Assembly (NCBI RefSeq): GCF_900115365.1
Contig: NZ_FOWD01000022.1
Span: 1 to 64,000 of the forward strand
Length of the DNA: 64,000 nucleotides
Direction of reading: 5' to 3'
DNA from: Anaerocolumna aminovalerica
Lineage (GTDB): Bacteria; Bacillota; Clostridia; Lachnospirales; Lachnospiraceae
Part shown: positions 24,503 to 35,194 of the stretch, one piece after another
Layout of the letters: each line of letters opens with the position of its first letter
Position numbering within the stretch: the stretch's first letter is position 1
Notes under the pieces: model-generated
The model's input: only the letters and a program-made list of their open reading frames with translations
The model's database searches: none
What the model was told of the DNA's origin: nothing
Position numbers and translations under genes: made by a program

Positions 24503-25909
24503 ATGGTTTTCAGCAGTCTGTTTTTTATATTTGCTTTTTTACCGGTTACAGTCATTTTGTATTATTCTTCAGGAAAGCATCTCAGGAATATTGTTCTGCT
24601 GGTCGCAAGCCTGTTTTTCTATGCATGGGGAGAGCCTGCCTATGTGTTATTGATGTGTATATCTATAATAATTAATTACTATATAGCAACTCTCTTTGGT
24701 AGAAATGACATCTGTAATCGAAAAAATAAGTTTTATTTAATTATAAGCCTGGTGTTCAATTTAGGCTGCCTTGCATATTTTAAATATTTTGGCATGATCA
24801 TAAGTACAATAGCATCCATGGGCAATTGGAAATTGAATGGGGGAACACCAGCACTTCCTATAGGAATTTCCTTTTATACCTTTCAGTCTCTATCCTACGT
24901 GATTGATGTATACAGAGGCAAAACAAAGCCTCAGAAAAACCTGATAATTTATGCTCTTTATATAACTATGTTTCCCCAGTTAGTGGCAGGTCCTATTGTA
25001 AATTATGGAGATATTGAAAGACAGTTAGCTGACAGGAGGGTTAATTTAAAGGAATTTTCCTTCGGAATACGGCGTTTCCTATGTGGACTTGCAAAAAAAG
25101 TTCTTCTTGCCAACAACATAGGTGTATTCTGGTCTAATGTAAAAAATATGCCAGGTACAGAAATTTCAATGGTCATGGCATGGGCTGGAATTATTGCTTT
25201 TACATTACAAATTTACTTCGATTTTAGTGGGTATTCAGATATGGCCATTGGTTTAGGAAAAATGTTTGGATTTCATTTCAAAGAAAATTTCCAATATCCA
25301 TATATTTCACAAAGTATCTCGGAATTTTGGCAGAGGTGGCATATCTCTCTGGGATCATGGTTTAAGGAATATGTATATATTCCTCTAGGCGGAAGCCGTG
25401 TCGGTAAGTGGAAACTGATACGGAACTTATTCATCGTATGGTTCCTCACAGGACTCTGGCATGGTGCAAGCTGGAATTTTGCTTTATGGGGATTATATTT
25501 TGGAACTTTAATTTTTATAGAAAAAGTAGTTTTTCGTAAAAGTATGATGGTTTGGCCAAAGGCTATTCGGCATATATACTCCTTGTTCTTTGTTGTTATA
25601 GGTTGGGTATTTTTTGAATTTACTAACCTGACGGACATATTTTGCTTTCTGAGGCTCATGTTTGGAATTAAGGTAAATTCCTTTGCAGATAATCAAGCAA
25701 TTGTTGAACTAAAATCTTATATCATATTATATATGGTTTGTATCATTGCCGCTTCCCCATGGCCAAAGAAAGTGTCATTGTATTTTAGAAATACCTATAG
25801 TAATTTTTACAGGTTAGCCGTTAACATATATTATTGCATACTGTTGTTCTTTTCAACAGCATATATGGTCGCTTCCACCTATAACCCATTTATATATTTT
25901 CGATTTTAA
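24503..25909 (+). CDS. MBOAT-family O-acyltransferase (AlgI/DltB-like)
   Basis: Polytopic membrane protein of 468 residues that passes an acyl group across the membrane for polysaccharide O-acylation. Conserved blocks: NIVLLVASLFFYAWGEP near the start, LPIGISFYTFQSLSYVIDVYRG, FPQLVAGPI, LQIYFDFSGYSDMAIGL, EFWQRWHISLGSWFKEYVYIPLGGSR, and the catalytic His in LTGLWHGASWNF. These match AlgI. Starts with GGGGGTG-type site 12 bp after the SGNH gene. Confidence 0.93.
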   Translation: MVFSSLFFIFAFLPVTVILYYSSGKHLRNIVLLVASLFFYAWGEPAYVLLMCISIIINYYIATLFGRNDICNRKNKFYLIISLVFNLGCLAYFKYFGMIISTIASMGNWKLNGGTPALPIGISFYTFQSLSYVIDVYRGKTKPQKNLIIYALYITMFPQLVAGPIVNYGDIERQLADRRVNLKEFSFGIRRFLCGLAKKVLLANNIGVFWSNVKNMPGTEISMVMAWAGIIAFTLQIYFDFSGYSDMAIGLGKMFGFHFKENFQYPYISQSISEFWQRWHISLGSWFKEYVYIPLGGSRVGKWKLIRNLFIVWFLTGLWHGASWNFALWGLYFGTLIFIEKVVFRKSMMVWPKAIRHIYSLFFVVIGWVFFEFTNLTDIFCFLRLMFGIKVNSFADNQAIVELKSYIILYMVCIIAASPWPKKVSLYFRNTYSNFYRLAVNIYYCILLFFSTAYMVASTYNPFIYFRF

Positions 25910-25924
25910 AGGGAGGATTCATAA

Positions 25925-26245
25925 ATGAATAATAAAAAATACTTTGATATTATAAAGAATTTTCTAGATATGGTTCCAATTTTATTTATACTTGCTATGT
26001 TTATATTACATCTGGTTCTTCCCAATAAAACCTTTTCAACAGAGGAGCGGCGTTATTTAAACCAATGGCCCTCTTTTCATATTGAAAAAGTATTAAATGG
26101 TAGTTATGGTACTAAAGTCGAATCCTATTTTTCAGATCAGTTTCCTTTTCGTAATTTTTGGATTCAAATTCAGGAAGATTGCAATCAAATTATACATGAA
26201 ATAAAAACTGAAGAAAATTATAGTCATACAAACTACCTTAAATAG
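25925..26245 (+). pseudogene. Truncated DHHW/AlgJ-like protein (N-terminal part only)
   Basis: 106 residues: cytoplasmic start, membrane anchor (about 15-33), then NKTFSTEERRYLNQWPSF and SYFSDQFPFRNFWI, which are the opening blocks of the DHHW/AlgJ/AlgX-like partners of MBOAT acyltransferases. Full members have about 350-400 residues with an SGNH-like catalytic domain (DHHW motif); here the frame stops at residue 106. No downstream continuation was found before the terminator at 26337. It may be a decayed gene or a shortened anchor subunit; the separate SGNH lipoprotein upstream could supply the missing activity. Confidence 0.7.
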
Positions 26246-26336
26246 ATATTTAGCCATGGCCAAGGTTCGTAGGAACAAGAAATTTTGTATAAATTTTATA
26301 AATCTGACAGGAAATTAATAAGAAACATAAAAATTG

Positions 26337-26366
26337 GCACAATATAATATTGTGCTATTTTTTTTG
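26337..26366 (+). terminator. Intrinsic terminator of the acylation cassette
   Basis: GCACAATA and TATTGTGC form a perfect stem around TAA, followed by a run of T. It falls across the upstream TTG at 26350 that would extend the next gene, and so argues against that start. Confidence 0.82.
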
Positions 26367-26439
26367 GAAAAACAGACAAACTATCTGTAAGAAGATACTA
26401 ATCTTGTCAAAGGATTTCTTAAATAAGGAGGAGCTTCAA

Positions 26440-29400
26440 TTGCTGATCATCTTGTTGGAAGGAATTAATTTTTATATAAATTCACCGTTTTTGCTGATTA
26501 TTTTATTGATATTAATTGCATTGATCTGTTTTGTTTTATTAATGCTATATTATAGGTACAACCATATTGGTAAAAAAGTACATTTTCCCGTTTGTTTACC
26601 TGATGAAGGAGAAAAACCGGGTCACAGTGAATGGGAGAAACAGATGCTTGATCTGGCAGAAAGCCATGATCAGGTCAGACTAATCGGATACAGCTTTGTT
26701 CTTAATGACTATAATCAGGCTGCCTATAAAAAACTGAATAAAATTAGGGACAGCATCTCTGTCCTGTCCACTGATATTATTTCCCTGATTCCGGCAGCAC
26801 GCTGGCTCTTTGACAATTTCCAGATGATGTACCGGGAGATTAAAAAAGTGCGTACCTCGGGAAACAGTTATGCGGTATTGCCAATCCTGAAGGTAAAGGA
26901 ATACCGTAACTTTCCACGTATATATGTTGTGGCTAAGAAAATGGTGGCCCTTACCGGCGGACACCTAAGTGAAGAAAATATTTCTGTGATGCTGAAGGCT
27001 TATCAGCAGAAGATTTCACTTACGGACAAGGAAATCTGGGTTTTGCCGGAAATGCTGGGATTTTGCCTTCTTGAAGAAATCATTGTAATTGCGGATGAGA
27101 TTCTTCATATAATTGATGTGAAGTCAAAGGCTGATAAATTCCTTAGGGAAAAGCTGGAGGAGAAGCAGGGATTGGTAGATATATCGGCGTTGCTTTGCGA
27201 AATAGAAGATAACCTGAAACTGAATTACTCGTTTCATGCCCATGTAATATACCTGCTGAAAAATATGTCTTTTAATGAAGCATCCATTCAAAGGTATTTG
27301 GAATATCATTTTGCTTCCTTAGATAGACAGGTAAAAACCTCTGACATATTTTTGGAGGAAGGAAGGATTGAATCATTCCTTGAGACGAATATCAGGACTT
27401 TAATTGTCAGCCTCAGGGATATTGATGAAGTGGATGAAGAAAAATTCTTTGAAGAATATTCCTGCCTGGAGCAGATTTTGTCACAGGATCCGGACGGTGT
27501 TTATTCAAAGATGGATTTGGAAGCCCGGGGAATGTACCGGGGAGTTATCGTTAAATTATCCCTCCGTTATCAGCTGGCGGAGGAAAAGATAGCGAAAGAT
27601 TGTCTGGAACTGGCAATACAGGGAAGGGAGGATCTGCACTGTTCTCATCATGTGGGTGCCTATCTTTTGGGCAAGGGTTACCCTATTCTGAAAGCAAAGG
27701 TATTAGGTAAACCTATCCCACAAAACCTAAAGAAAAAGAAAAATGTAAAGGGCATCATTTACTTCCTTTCTCTGTTCCTTATTATTCTGGGGCTGAGTGC
27801 CTGCCTGCTCTATGGCTTCCGAACCTCTGGTGCCATACAGCTTACCATCCGGTCTGTAATTACCCTTCTGGTGGTAATGCCGCTATTAATGGGTATTTCC
27901 ATAGAGATTACTAATTTTATATTTACCAGAAGAATAATGGTTAAGAAGATTCCTTCTCTTAATTACTTGAAAGAAATACCTGAGGAAGCAAGAACATTTG
28001 TAGTCATGCCAGTTATCGTCTCCTCCAAGGAACAGGGGATTGAGTATATGAACCGCCTTCAGAAGAATTATCTGGCAAACCGGCAGCCCAACCTTTACTA
28101 TGCATTGCTCCTTGATTTTGAGGATTCTCCCCGCCAGTTCATGCCGAAGGATAAGGTGATCCAGAGTGCCCTTGTTGCACGTATGGAGGAACTGAATGAA
28201 CTCTACCCATCAGAACACCAGCGGTTTTCACTATTTTTCCGCTACCGCAAATGGAATGAGGCGGAGAACTGTTATATGGGCTGGGAACGCAAGAGAGGAA
28301 AGCTGGAAGAGTTTAATAACCTTTTAAATGGGGTCAAAAAGGAGAATACCACTTTTTCTTCCGTTTTTTGTGATGATGAGCTTCTTACCACCTTCCGATA
28401 TGTTATTACACTGGATGCAGATACGAATCTGATTCGTGACAATGCTTCAAAACTGGTGGGATTGATTGATCATCCTTTAAATAAACCAATTTTGGATCCC
28501 GTAGATCAAAAGGTAAAGGAGGGCTATGTCATAATTCAGCCTTCGGTAAGAAATCATATTGCAGATAAGAACGGCAGCAGGTTTACGAAAATCTTTGGAG
28601 GAGAATCGGGACTTGCTCATTATGGAACTGTAATATCGGATATCTACCAGGATATTTTCAACGAAGGTATCTATATCGGGAAGGGCATCTATGATATTAA
28701 AGCCTTTCACAAGGTCCTTCATAATAAGGTGCCGGAAAACCGGATACTCAGTCATGACCTTTTTGAGAGCTGTTATGCACGAACGGCTTTTTCCAGTACT
28801 GCTAAGATTATGGACAATTTCCCTAACAGCGTTTTATCTTTCACCAAAAGGGAACACCGATGGCTGCGAGGGGATTGGCAGCTGCTGCCCTGGTTGTTTA
28901 TGAAGAAGACCCCTGACGGGAGATGCCTAAGCCCATTGTCAAAATGGAAAATCTTTGACAACTTAAGACGAAGCCTGGTTCCCTTAAGTAAAACTCTGTT
29001 CGTCTTACTGAATCTGGCATGGATGCCAAAAGCATATTACCTTTGGATACCATTGGTTTTCTTTAATGATATATTTAACCTGATTATTTTATTGCTTGCA
29101 GTAATTACCCAGAAGCTGATCCGGCCAAAGCTTGCTCTTGTTTATAAAGGCTTTTTTAAGGAGCTTGCTGCCATGTTGGAAAGAGCATTCCTGGAGTTTA
29201 CAATCACTCCCTACCGTGCCTATGTGGCATCAGATGCAATTGTCAGAACCCTGTATCGGATCTTTATCAGCAAAAAGGATCTGCTTCGCTGGAATACGGC
29301 AGAATCAGTAGATGCCTCCATTATAAATACCAGAAAAGGATATTTTCTTACTATGTGGAGCTCTCTTCTTCCGGCATTGGCAATTTTGATGATTTTATTC

Positions 29401-32400
29401 ATGGGATATTTGAGCCCGGCAGGAATTATTCTGTCAGTAATCATTATTGCCGACTGGAGCATTGCTTTTGAAATTGCATACCGTATCAGCCAGCCGGAAA
29501 AGAAGCATCATCAGAGGGATAAAGCGCAGGACAGAGGAGTACTTTTGGATACTGCCCGCAGAACCTGGCAGTTTTTTAAGGATTTTACTAACAAGGAGAA
29601 TAACTGGCTTTGTCCGGATAATTACCAGATTGGGGTAGTTGAAAAAGTCAGTGAAAAAACATCTCCCACCAATATCGGACTTCAATTTTTGGCAATCCTG
29701 TCAGCAAGGGATTTTGGGTTTGAAACTCTCAGCTCTACGGTAGAAGCCGTGGAAAAACTAATGGATACAGTTCAGAAAATGCCGAAATGGAAGGGACATC
29801 TCTATAACTGGTATCATATTAAAACCCTGGAAGTTCTGGATCCTGCCTATATATCGACTGTAGACAGCGGTAATTTCCTGGGACATCTGGTGGCCTTAAA
29901 AAACGGCCTTCTGGAACAGATTGACAAACCAGTTTATCCGGATAATTTTCTTTCTGAACTTAAGATTGCGGTAAAGAACAGCAATAAGGAAATTCAGCAA
30001 AGAACAGGAAAGCCTGGGGGAAATGAGCTTAAAATGGGTTATACAAGGATAGGTGAGCTAATAGAAGATGTTGCGGATATATGGGAAAATTTAAACGAGA
30101 GGGATCTTAGACCAGTAAAAGATTACCGCTATACCCGGAAGCTGATGAACCTCATTGATAGTTTTGTTATTGAAGCTGCGGTTTTAAAGCTGAAGGAAGA
30201 AAGTTTTTCCTCCCATCCTACCCTTCGCCGTATTGCAGCTGAGGGAAATAAATTTGCTAATACCATGATTAACCGGATTATAGAACTTAGTAATAAAATA
30301 GATAATATTTTAGAAAATGTTGATTTTCGTTTTTTATTCAACAAAAAGAGAATGTTATTCCATATCGGATATCACGTACCCTCCCACATGCTGGATGAGG
30401 GTTGTTACGACCTGATGGCATCGGAATCAGCACTTACAAGCCTTCTTGCCATAGCGATGGGGGAAGTACCATTAAAACATTGGAATAAATTAGGAAGACC
30501 CCTGACTATCGTTAAAGGTATTCCGTGCTTTGTATCCTGGAGCGGTACCATGTTTGAATATCTGATGCCCAATCTTGTATTCAAAGAATATGAAGGCTCA
30601 GTTTATGCACAGACCTCCAGAGCAGCGGTATTCCAGCATATGAAGTATGCAAAGGATTCCGATATACCTTGGGGTATATCAGAATCCCAATATTACCGTT
30701 TTGATTTACACTCAAATTACCAGTACAAAGCCTTCGGTGTTCCAAAAATAAGGCTTCAGCCGGTCCGTAAGAATCCCCTTGTGGTTGCTCCCTATGCAAC
30801 AATGCTGGCACTGGATATCGCAGGAGAGGAATCCATGAGAAATCTTAAGCGGCTGAAGGAATTAGGAGCCTTTGGGGATTACGGTTTCTTTGAATCTATA
30901 GATTTTAACGTACCGAATTCTGTGGAATTGACACCCTATTGCATTGTGAAATCCTATATGGCCCATCATCAGGGGATGAATCTGGCTGCCATTAATAATT
31001 ATCTGAATAAGGGTATCCTTAGGGAAAGATTTCATGGGGAGATGATGATAAAGGCAACAGAAGTCTTACTGGAGGAAAAACGCCAGTCCCATTTGATTTC
31101 CATTGCCAAACGTGGATATACAATAAAGATCGGTAAACCTCTCTTTAAAGAAATTATTTACAGTAATCGATATGTTAACAGTGTGGCAGTGAATCCAACC
31201 GTTGCAAATTATCTGTCAAATGGCAAGTATTCACTGATGATAACTTCTGATGGGGACGGTTTCAGTAAATATGATGACCGGATGCTTTACCGCTGGAGAT
31301 CGGATATTTATGCAAATACAGGCAATTATATTTATATTAAAGATATGAAGCAGGGGAAGATTTGGAGTACCACCTATCATCCTACAAAGACGGAGCCTGA
31401 GGATTATCAGGTAGTATACTGTCCCCATAAAGCGGAATTTAAACGGAGGGACGGGGATATCTCAACACACATGATCGTAAGCCTGGATGCGGATCATAAT
31501 CTGGAGATACGAAAGGTCACACTTACCAATCACGGGAATGAAGAAAAACAGTTGGAAGTGACCAGTTATCTGGAGGTGGTGGATGATACCCATCTGGCAG
31601 AGATAAGCCATCCTGCCTTTAATAAACTCTTTCTGGAAAGTGAGTATTTGGAAGAACAGGAAATCTTTCTTGCAAAAAGACGGCGCAAGAAGGAGGAGGA
31701 TAATCCTTATCTTATGCATATGGTAAGAACAGGAAGAAAGTTATGCAAAAAAGTAGAATACGAAAATGACAGAAAGCGCTTTATAGGAAGAAATAACACC
31801 TTAGAAAATCCGGATTCAGTAGTTAACAGTATCACCTTTTTCAATAATTCGGGCTTTTGCAATGATCCCATTATGAGCCTGCGGGCGCAGTTTTGCATAG
31901 AGCCGGGTGAAACAGCCTGTATTTCTTTCATTACCGGAGTGTGTAACAGTAAAGAGGAAGCAATAAAAATAGGAGGGGAATTGAATGTATGTTACCGGAT
32001 TGATGATATCCTGGAGAAATTCCGGCTTCAAAAGAACCTGGAGTTAAAGTATTTGGAAATAACAAGGGCTCAGCTAAACGCCTTTCAGGATCTGATCAGC
32101 CCCATCTTCTATCCTGCAGGTATTTATCGGGGGCCGGATGAAAATATAAGACGGAACTTTAAGAATCAAAGTTTCTTATGGAAATTCGGCGTATCCGGCG
32201 ATAATCCCATTCTGCTTTTAACGGTTCGCTCCATTGATGAGGAAAGAATCGTAAGGGATGTATTAAAGGCTTACGAATATCTGAGAATCAACCGTGTTAT
32301 GGTGGATCTGATTATCCTTATTGATTCTAAACATGGTTATCTTCAAGAAGTAGATGAATTAATTAATGATATGACAAGTTCACTTCGGATTTATGATTCC

Positions 32401-32562
32401 GGAAGCGAGAAACCAAGCTTTTTTACATTGCATACCTATGATATGATACCGGCGGAAATTGATTTGCTGTACACGGTAGCCCGGGTGGTATTTTCAGAGA
32501 AGACGGGAATTTATTTTACCAATGTAAAAGAAAATCAGTATGAGTTACTTGAGGAATATTAG
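26440..32562 (+). CDS. Cyclic beta-1,2-glucan synthase, GT84/glycoamylase half (NdvB/Cgs-like)
   Basis: Makes beta-1,2-glucan from UDP-glucose at the membrane (family role). I place the start at TTG 26440 behind AAGGAGGAG, giving 2040 residues; the longer frame from 26350 begins inside a terminator. N-terminal membrane segments (about 10-35), further ones near 436-480, then the GT84 domain (about 510-900) with VITLDADTN (near 656) and EHRWLRGDWQ, more membrane segments (near 860-1010), the glycoamylase domain with FGDYGFFESIDF (near 1480), and a sandwich domain to the end. Known NdvB/Cgs proteins are single chains of about 2830-2870 residues ending in GH94; here the final GH94 part is the separate next gene. 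Confidence 0.88.
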   Translation: MLIILLEGINFYINSPFLLIILLILIALICFVLLMLYYRYNHIGKKVHFPVCLPDEGEKPGHSEWEKQMLDLAESHDQVRLIGYSFVLNDYNQAAYKKLNKIRDSISVLSTDIISLIPAARWLFDNFQMMYREIKKVRTSGNSYAVLPILKVKEYRNFPRIYVVAKKMVALTGGHLSEENISVMLKAYQQKISLTDKEIWVLPEMLGFCLLEEIIVIADEILHIIDVKSKADKFLREKLEEKQGLVDISALLCEIEDNLKLNYSFHAHVIYLLKNMSFNEASIQRYLEYHFASLDRQVKTSDIFLEEGRIESFLETNIRTLIVSLRDIDEVDEEKFFEEYSCLEQILSQDPDGVYSKMDLEARGMYRGVIVKLSLRYQLAEEKIAKDCLELAIQGREDLHCSHHVGAYLLGKGYPILKAKVLGKPIPQNLKKKKNVKGIIYFLSLFLIILGLSACLLYGFRTSGAIQLTIRSVITLLVVMPLLMGISIEITNFIFTRRIMVKKIPSLNYLKEIPEEARTFVVMPVIVSSKEQGIEYMNRLQKNYLANRQPNLYYALLLDFEDSPRQFMPKDKVIQSALVARMEELNELYPSEHQRFSLFFRYRKWNEAENCYMGWERKRGKLEEFNNLLNGVKKENTTFSSVFCDDELLTTFRYVITLDADTNLIRDNASKLVGLIDHPLNKPILDPVDQKVKEGYVIIQPSVRNHIADKNGSRFTKIFGGESGLAHYGTVISDIYQDIFNEGIYIGKGIYDIKAFHKVLHNKVPENRILSHDLFESCYARTAFSSTAKIMDNFPNSVLSFTKREHRWLRGDWQLLPWLFMKKTPDGRCLSPLSKWKIFDNLRRSLVPLSKTLFVLLNLAWMPKAYYLWIPLVFFNDIFNLIILLLAVITQKLIRPKLALVYKGFFKELAAMLERAFLEFTITPYRAYVASDAIVRTLYRIFISKKDLLRWNTAESVDASIINTRKGYFLTMWSSLLPALAILMILFMGYLSPAGIILSVIIIADWSIAFEIAYRISQPEKKHHQRDKAQDRGVLLDTARRTWQFFKDFTNKENNWLCPDNYQIGVVEKVSEKTSPTNIGLQFLAILSARDFGFETLSSTVEAVEKLMDTVQKMPKWKGHLYNWYHIKTLEVLDPAYISTVDSGNFLGHLVALKNGLLEQIDKPVYPDNFLSELKIAVKNSNKEIQQRTGKPGGNELKMGYTRIGELIEDVADIWENLNERDLRPVKDYRYTRKLMNLIDSFVIEAAVLKLKEESFSSHPTLRRIAAEGNKFANTMINRIIELSNKIDNILENVDFRFLFNKKRMLFHIGYHVPSHMLDEGCYDLMASESALTSLLAIAMGEVPLKHWNKLGRPLTIVKGIPCFVSWSGTMFEYLMPNLVFKEYEGSVYAQTSRAAVFQHMKYAKDSDIPWGISESQYYRFDLHSNYQYKAFGVPKIRLQPVRKNPLVVAPYATMLALDIAGEESMRNLKRLKELGAFGDYGFFESIDFNVPNSVELTPYCIVKSYMAHHQGMNLAAINNYLNKGILRERFHGEMMIKATEVLLEEKRQSHLISIAKRGYTIKIGKPLFKEIIYSNRYVNSVAVNPTVANYLSNGKYSLMITSDGDGFSKYDDRMLYRWRSDIYANTGNYIYIKDMKQGKIWSTTYHPTKTEPEDYQVVYCPHKAEFKRRDGDISTHMIVSLDADHNLEIRKVTLTNHGNEEKQLEVTSYLEVVDDTHLAEISHPAFNKLFLESEYLEEQEIFLAKRRRKKEEDNPYLMHMVRTGRKLCKKVEYENDRKRFIGRNNTLENPDSVVNSITFFNNSGFCNDPIMSLRAQFCIEPGETACISFITGVCNSKEEAIKIGGELNVCYRIDDILEKFRLQKNLELKYLEITRAQLNAFQDLISPIFYPAGIYRGPDENIRRNFKNQSFLWKFGVSGDNPILLLTVRSIDEERIVRDVLKAYEYLRINRVMVDLIILIDSKHGYLQEVDELINDMTSSLRIYDSGSEKPSFFTLHTYDMIPAEIDLLYTVARVVFSEKTGIYFTNVKENQYELLEEY

Positions 32563-32582
32563 GTTTTAAGGAGGAAAAGGCT

Positions 32583-35015
32583 TTGAACACAGCATATGTA
32601 CCAACGATACAGGAGAAAGAAACAGGAAATTATGAATTTTTTAACGGCTTCGGGGCATTTGTCTGTGAGGGCAGAGAGTATGAAATTCTGCTGGAAGGTA
32701 ATAACAGACCGCCGGCACCCTGGATTAATGTTGTCTCAAATAAGAACTTTGGCTTCCAGATATCGGAGTCGGGCGGGGGTTTTACCTGGAGTATCAACAG
32801 CAGGGAGAATAAGCTTACACCCTGGTCCAACGACCCTGTAAGTGACATGGCCTCCGAGGCGATCTATATTCTGGATGAAATAACCGGTGAGGTGATAACG
32901 CCCATGTCCCTTGGAAGATCTGACCGGGGCATTTACCGGGTAAGACACGGTTTTGGCTACAGCAAATTCCTTCATGAGGAAGGACTCCTTAATCAGGAAC
33001 TGACGGTTTTTACTCCTCTGGATGAATCATTGAAGCTATGGAATCTTAAGCTGACAAATCACTCTGATAAAGTAAAATATTTAAGCCTGACCTATTATGT
33101 GGAATGGGTTCTTGGCACCCAGAGGGAGCAAACCAGTCCCTATGTTCTAACTTCTTATGACAATGAGCACGAATATTTATATGCTAAGAATATTTACACC
33201 CTGAATTTTCAAAACAGCTATCCTTATCTGTTTTCCAGTGAGATGATTGTCGGTTATACTGGAGACAGGCAGGAGTTCCTGGGACAGACAGGCAGTATCC
33301 GGGAACCTCGGGGAGCTGAAGTCAAGCTATCCTGTAATACAGGAGTGTGCTATGATCCCTGCGGAGCAATTCAGGTATCTGTGGCAATACAGCCCCAGGA
33401 AAGTAAGACTGTATTGTTCGGACTTGGGTACAGCAGCAACCTTAACGAGATATATAAAATCAGGTACAAGTACAGGGATGTGACCGCTTCAGAAAAGGAG
33501 CTTGATAGGGTGAAAGCCTACTGGAACAGGTTATTAGGGACAGTTCAGGTGAAGACGAGAGACAGGGCTATTGATATTCTGGTTAACGGCTGGCTGCTAT
33601 ATCAGACTGTATCCTGCCGTATTAATGCAAGAGCAGGCTTTTATCAGTGCGGAGGGGCTTATGGATACCGGGACCAGCTTCAGGATACCCTTTCCCTTCT
33701 TTTTACAGAATCAGATATTCTGCGCAGTCAAATACTAATTGCCTGCAGCAGGCAGTTTGAGGAAGGGGATGTCCAGCATTGGTGGCATCCTCCGATGGGG
33801 TTAGGGGTAAGAACGAGAATAACCGATGATTTACTATGGCTGCCTTATTGCACTGCCGCTTACATCCGAAGTACCGGAGATACCACAATTTTAAAGGAGC
33901 AGGTGCCTTATATCAAAGGTCCGGTACTGGAGGAAGATCAGCATGATGTAATGTTTACCCCTGAAATATCCCAGCGTTCCGAAAGTGTTTATGAACATTG
34001 TAAAAAAGCCATCCAACGGACTGGTTTTGGAGAACACGGACTTCCTCTCATGGGGGGAGGTGACTGGAATGACGGTATGAATGAGGTAGGAATCATGGGG
34101 AAGGGAGAGAGTGTTTGGCTGGCCTGGTTCTTATATACCGTATTGGGTGACTTCATTCCTTTGTGTTATCTTGAAGGCGATGGGGCTTACGGCCAGGAAC
34201 TGGAGAAGAAGCGGGAAACCCTGCTAAAAAGCATTGAAGAACACGCCTGGGATGGGGAGTGGTATCTTCGGGCCTTTTATGATGACGGCTCGAAGCTTGG
34301 TTCAAAGGAAAATGATGAGTGCAGAATAGATTCCATCAGCCAGTCCTGGAGTGTGATATCTAAAGGGGCGCAGAAGGAACGGGCAAAAACAGCAATGCAG
34401 TCGGCATGGCGTTATCTGGTAATGGAGGAAGAAGCACTTTCTTTACTTTTGGCACCTCCCTTTAATAAAACAAGCAAGAACCCAGGATATATCAAGAATT
34501 ATATCCCCGGTATCCGGGAAAACGGAGGCCAATATACCCACGCGGCAGCTTGGCTGGCGATTGCTACATCCATGCTCCATGACTATAATATGGCAGAAAC
34601 CCTGTTCACCATACTTAATCCCATTCACATTACGAAAAACCGGAAGGATGCCCTTAGATACGAAAAGGAACCTTATGTTATGACAGCTGATATATCTCTT
34701 AGCCCCCCCTATACCGGAAGAGGTGGTTGGAGCTGGTATACCGGTTCCGCAGGCTGGATGTATCAGGGGCTGCTAAGCTGGTTTTTAGGCATTCGTAAAG
34801 AGGGGAATGAGCTGATCATTGATCCGGCAACACCGGCAAGTTTTGGCGATTTTTCCATTGAATATAAGTATGGCAGTTCACTCTATGAAATCAGAGTTGA
34901 GAGCAGAAGCAAGGGAATGCTGACAACGGAAACAATCATTGTGGATGACAGGTTGGTACAGGGGAACAGAGTTATGTTGGAGGACGACGGAGAAAGGCAT
35001 CGGATTATAGTATAG
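32583..35015 (+). CDS. GH94 phosphorylase-type protein, second half of the split glucan synthase
   Basis: Starts at TTG 32583 behind AAGGAGG, 20 bp after the previous stop. 810 residues: beta-sandwich (1 to about 290; APWINV, SRENKLTPWSNDPV), linker helix, and an (alpha/alpha)6 barrel with GYRDQLQDTLSLL and the catalytic-acid block GGDWNDGMNEVG (near 490). This is the GH94 fold of the C-terminus of NdvB/Cgs, where it controls glucan length, and also of cellobiose/sophorose-type phosphorylases. As 2040+810 equals the length of one full NdvB, I read it as the detached C-terminal part; an independent beta-1,2-oligoglucan phosphorylase is the alternative. Confidence 0.88.
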   Translation: MNTAYVPTIQEKETGNYEFFNGFGAFVCEGREYEILLEGNNRPPAPWINVVSNKNFGFQISESGGGFTWSINSRENKLTPWSNDPVSDMASEAIYILDEITGEVITPMSLGRSDRGIYRVRHGFGYSKFLHEEGLLNQELTVFTPLDESLKLWNLKLTNHSDKVKYLSLTYYVEWVLGTQREQTSPYVLTSYDNEHEYLYAKNIYTLNFQNSYPYLFSSEMIVGYTGDRQEFLGQTGSIREPRGAEVKLSCNTGVCYDPCGAIQVSVAIQPQESKTVLFGLGYSSNLNEIYKIRYKYRDVTASEKELDRVKAYWNRLLGTVQVKTRDRAIDILVNGWLLYQTVSCRINARAGFYQCGGAYGYRDQLQDTLSLLFTESDILRSQILIACSRQFEEGDVQHWWHPPMGLGVRTRITDDLLWLPYCTAAYIRSTGDTTILKEQVPYIKGPVLEEDQHDVMFTPEISQRSESVYEHCKKAIQRTGFGEHGLPLMGGGDWNDGMNEVGIMGKGESVWLAWFLYTVLGDFIPLCYLEGDGAYGQELEKKRETLLKSIEEHAWDGEWYLRAFYDDGSKLGSKENDECRIDSISQSWSVISKGAQKERAKTAMQSAWRYLVMEEEALSLLLAPPFNKTSKNPGYIKNYIPGIRENGGQYTHAAAWLAIATSMLHDYNMAETLFTILNPIHITKNRKDALRYEKEPYVMTADISLSPPYTGRGGWSWYTGSAGWMYQGLLSWFLGIRKEGNELIIDPATPASFGDFSIEYKYGSSLYEIRVESRSKGMLTTETIIVDDRLVQGNRVMLEDDGERHRIIV

Positions 35016-35194
35016 TTCCTTGTTTTTATGGTTTACAATCAATAGGATTGAGGAAATCGGACGGCAGTTAAATGGAAGTTCCTCTACATTGATTCATAGC
35101 GTGCTGGTTGCTAGGGGAAAGGGAATAAGTAATATTTAAATACAATATTGACAGAAATAATACTAAAGCTTATACTTTCGATATCCAATACTCC

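Noticed and set aside
26350-26439. Upstream start for the glucan synthase at TTG 26350.
   Set aside because: It lies within a perfect terminator hairpin and has no ribosome binding site; TTG 26440 has AAGGAGGAG at good spacing.
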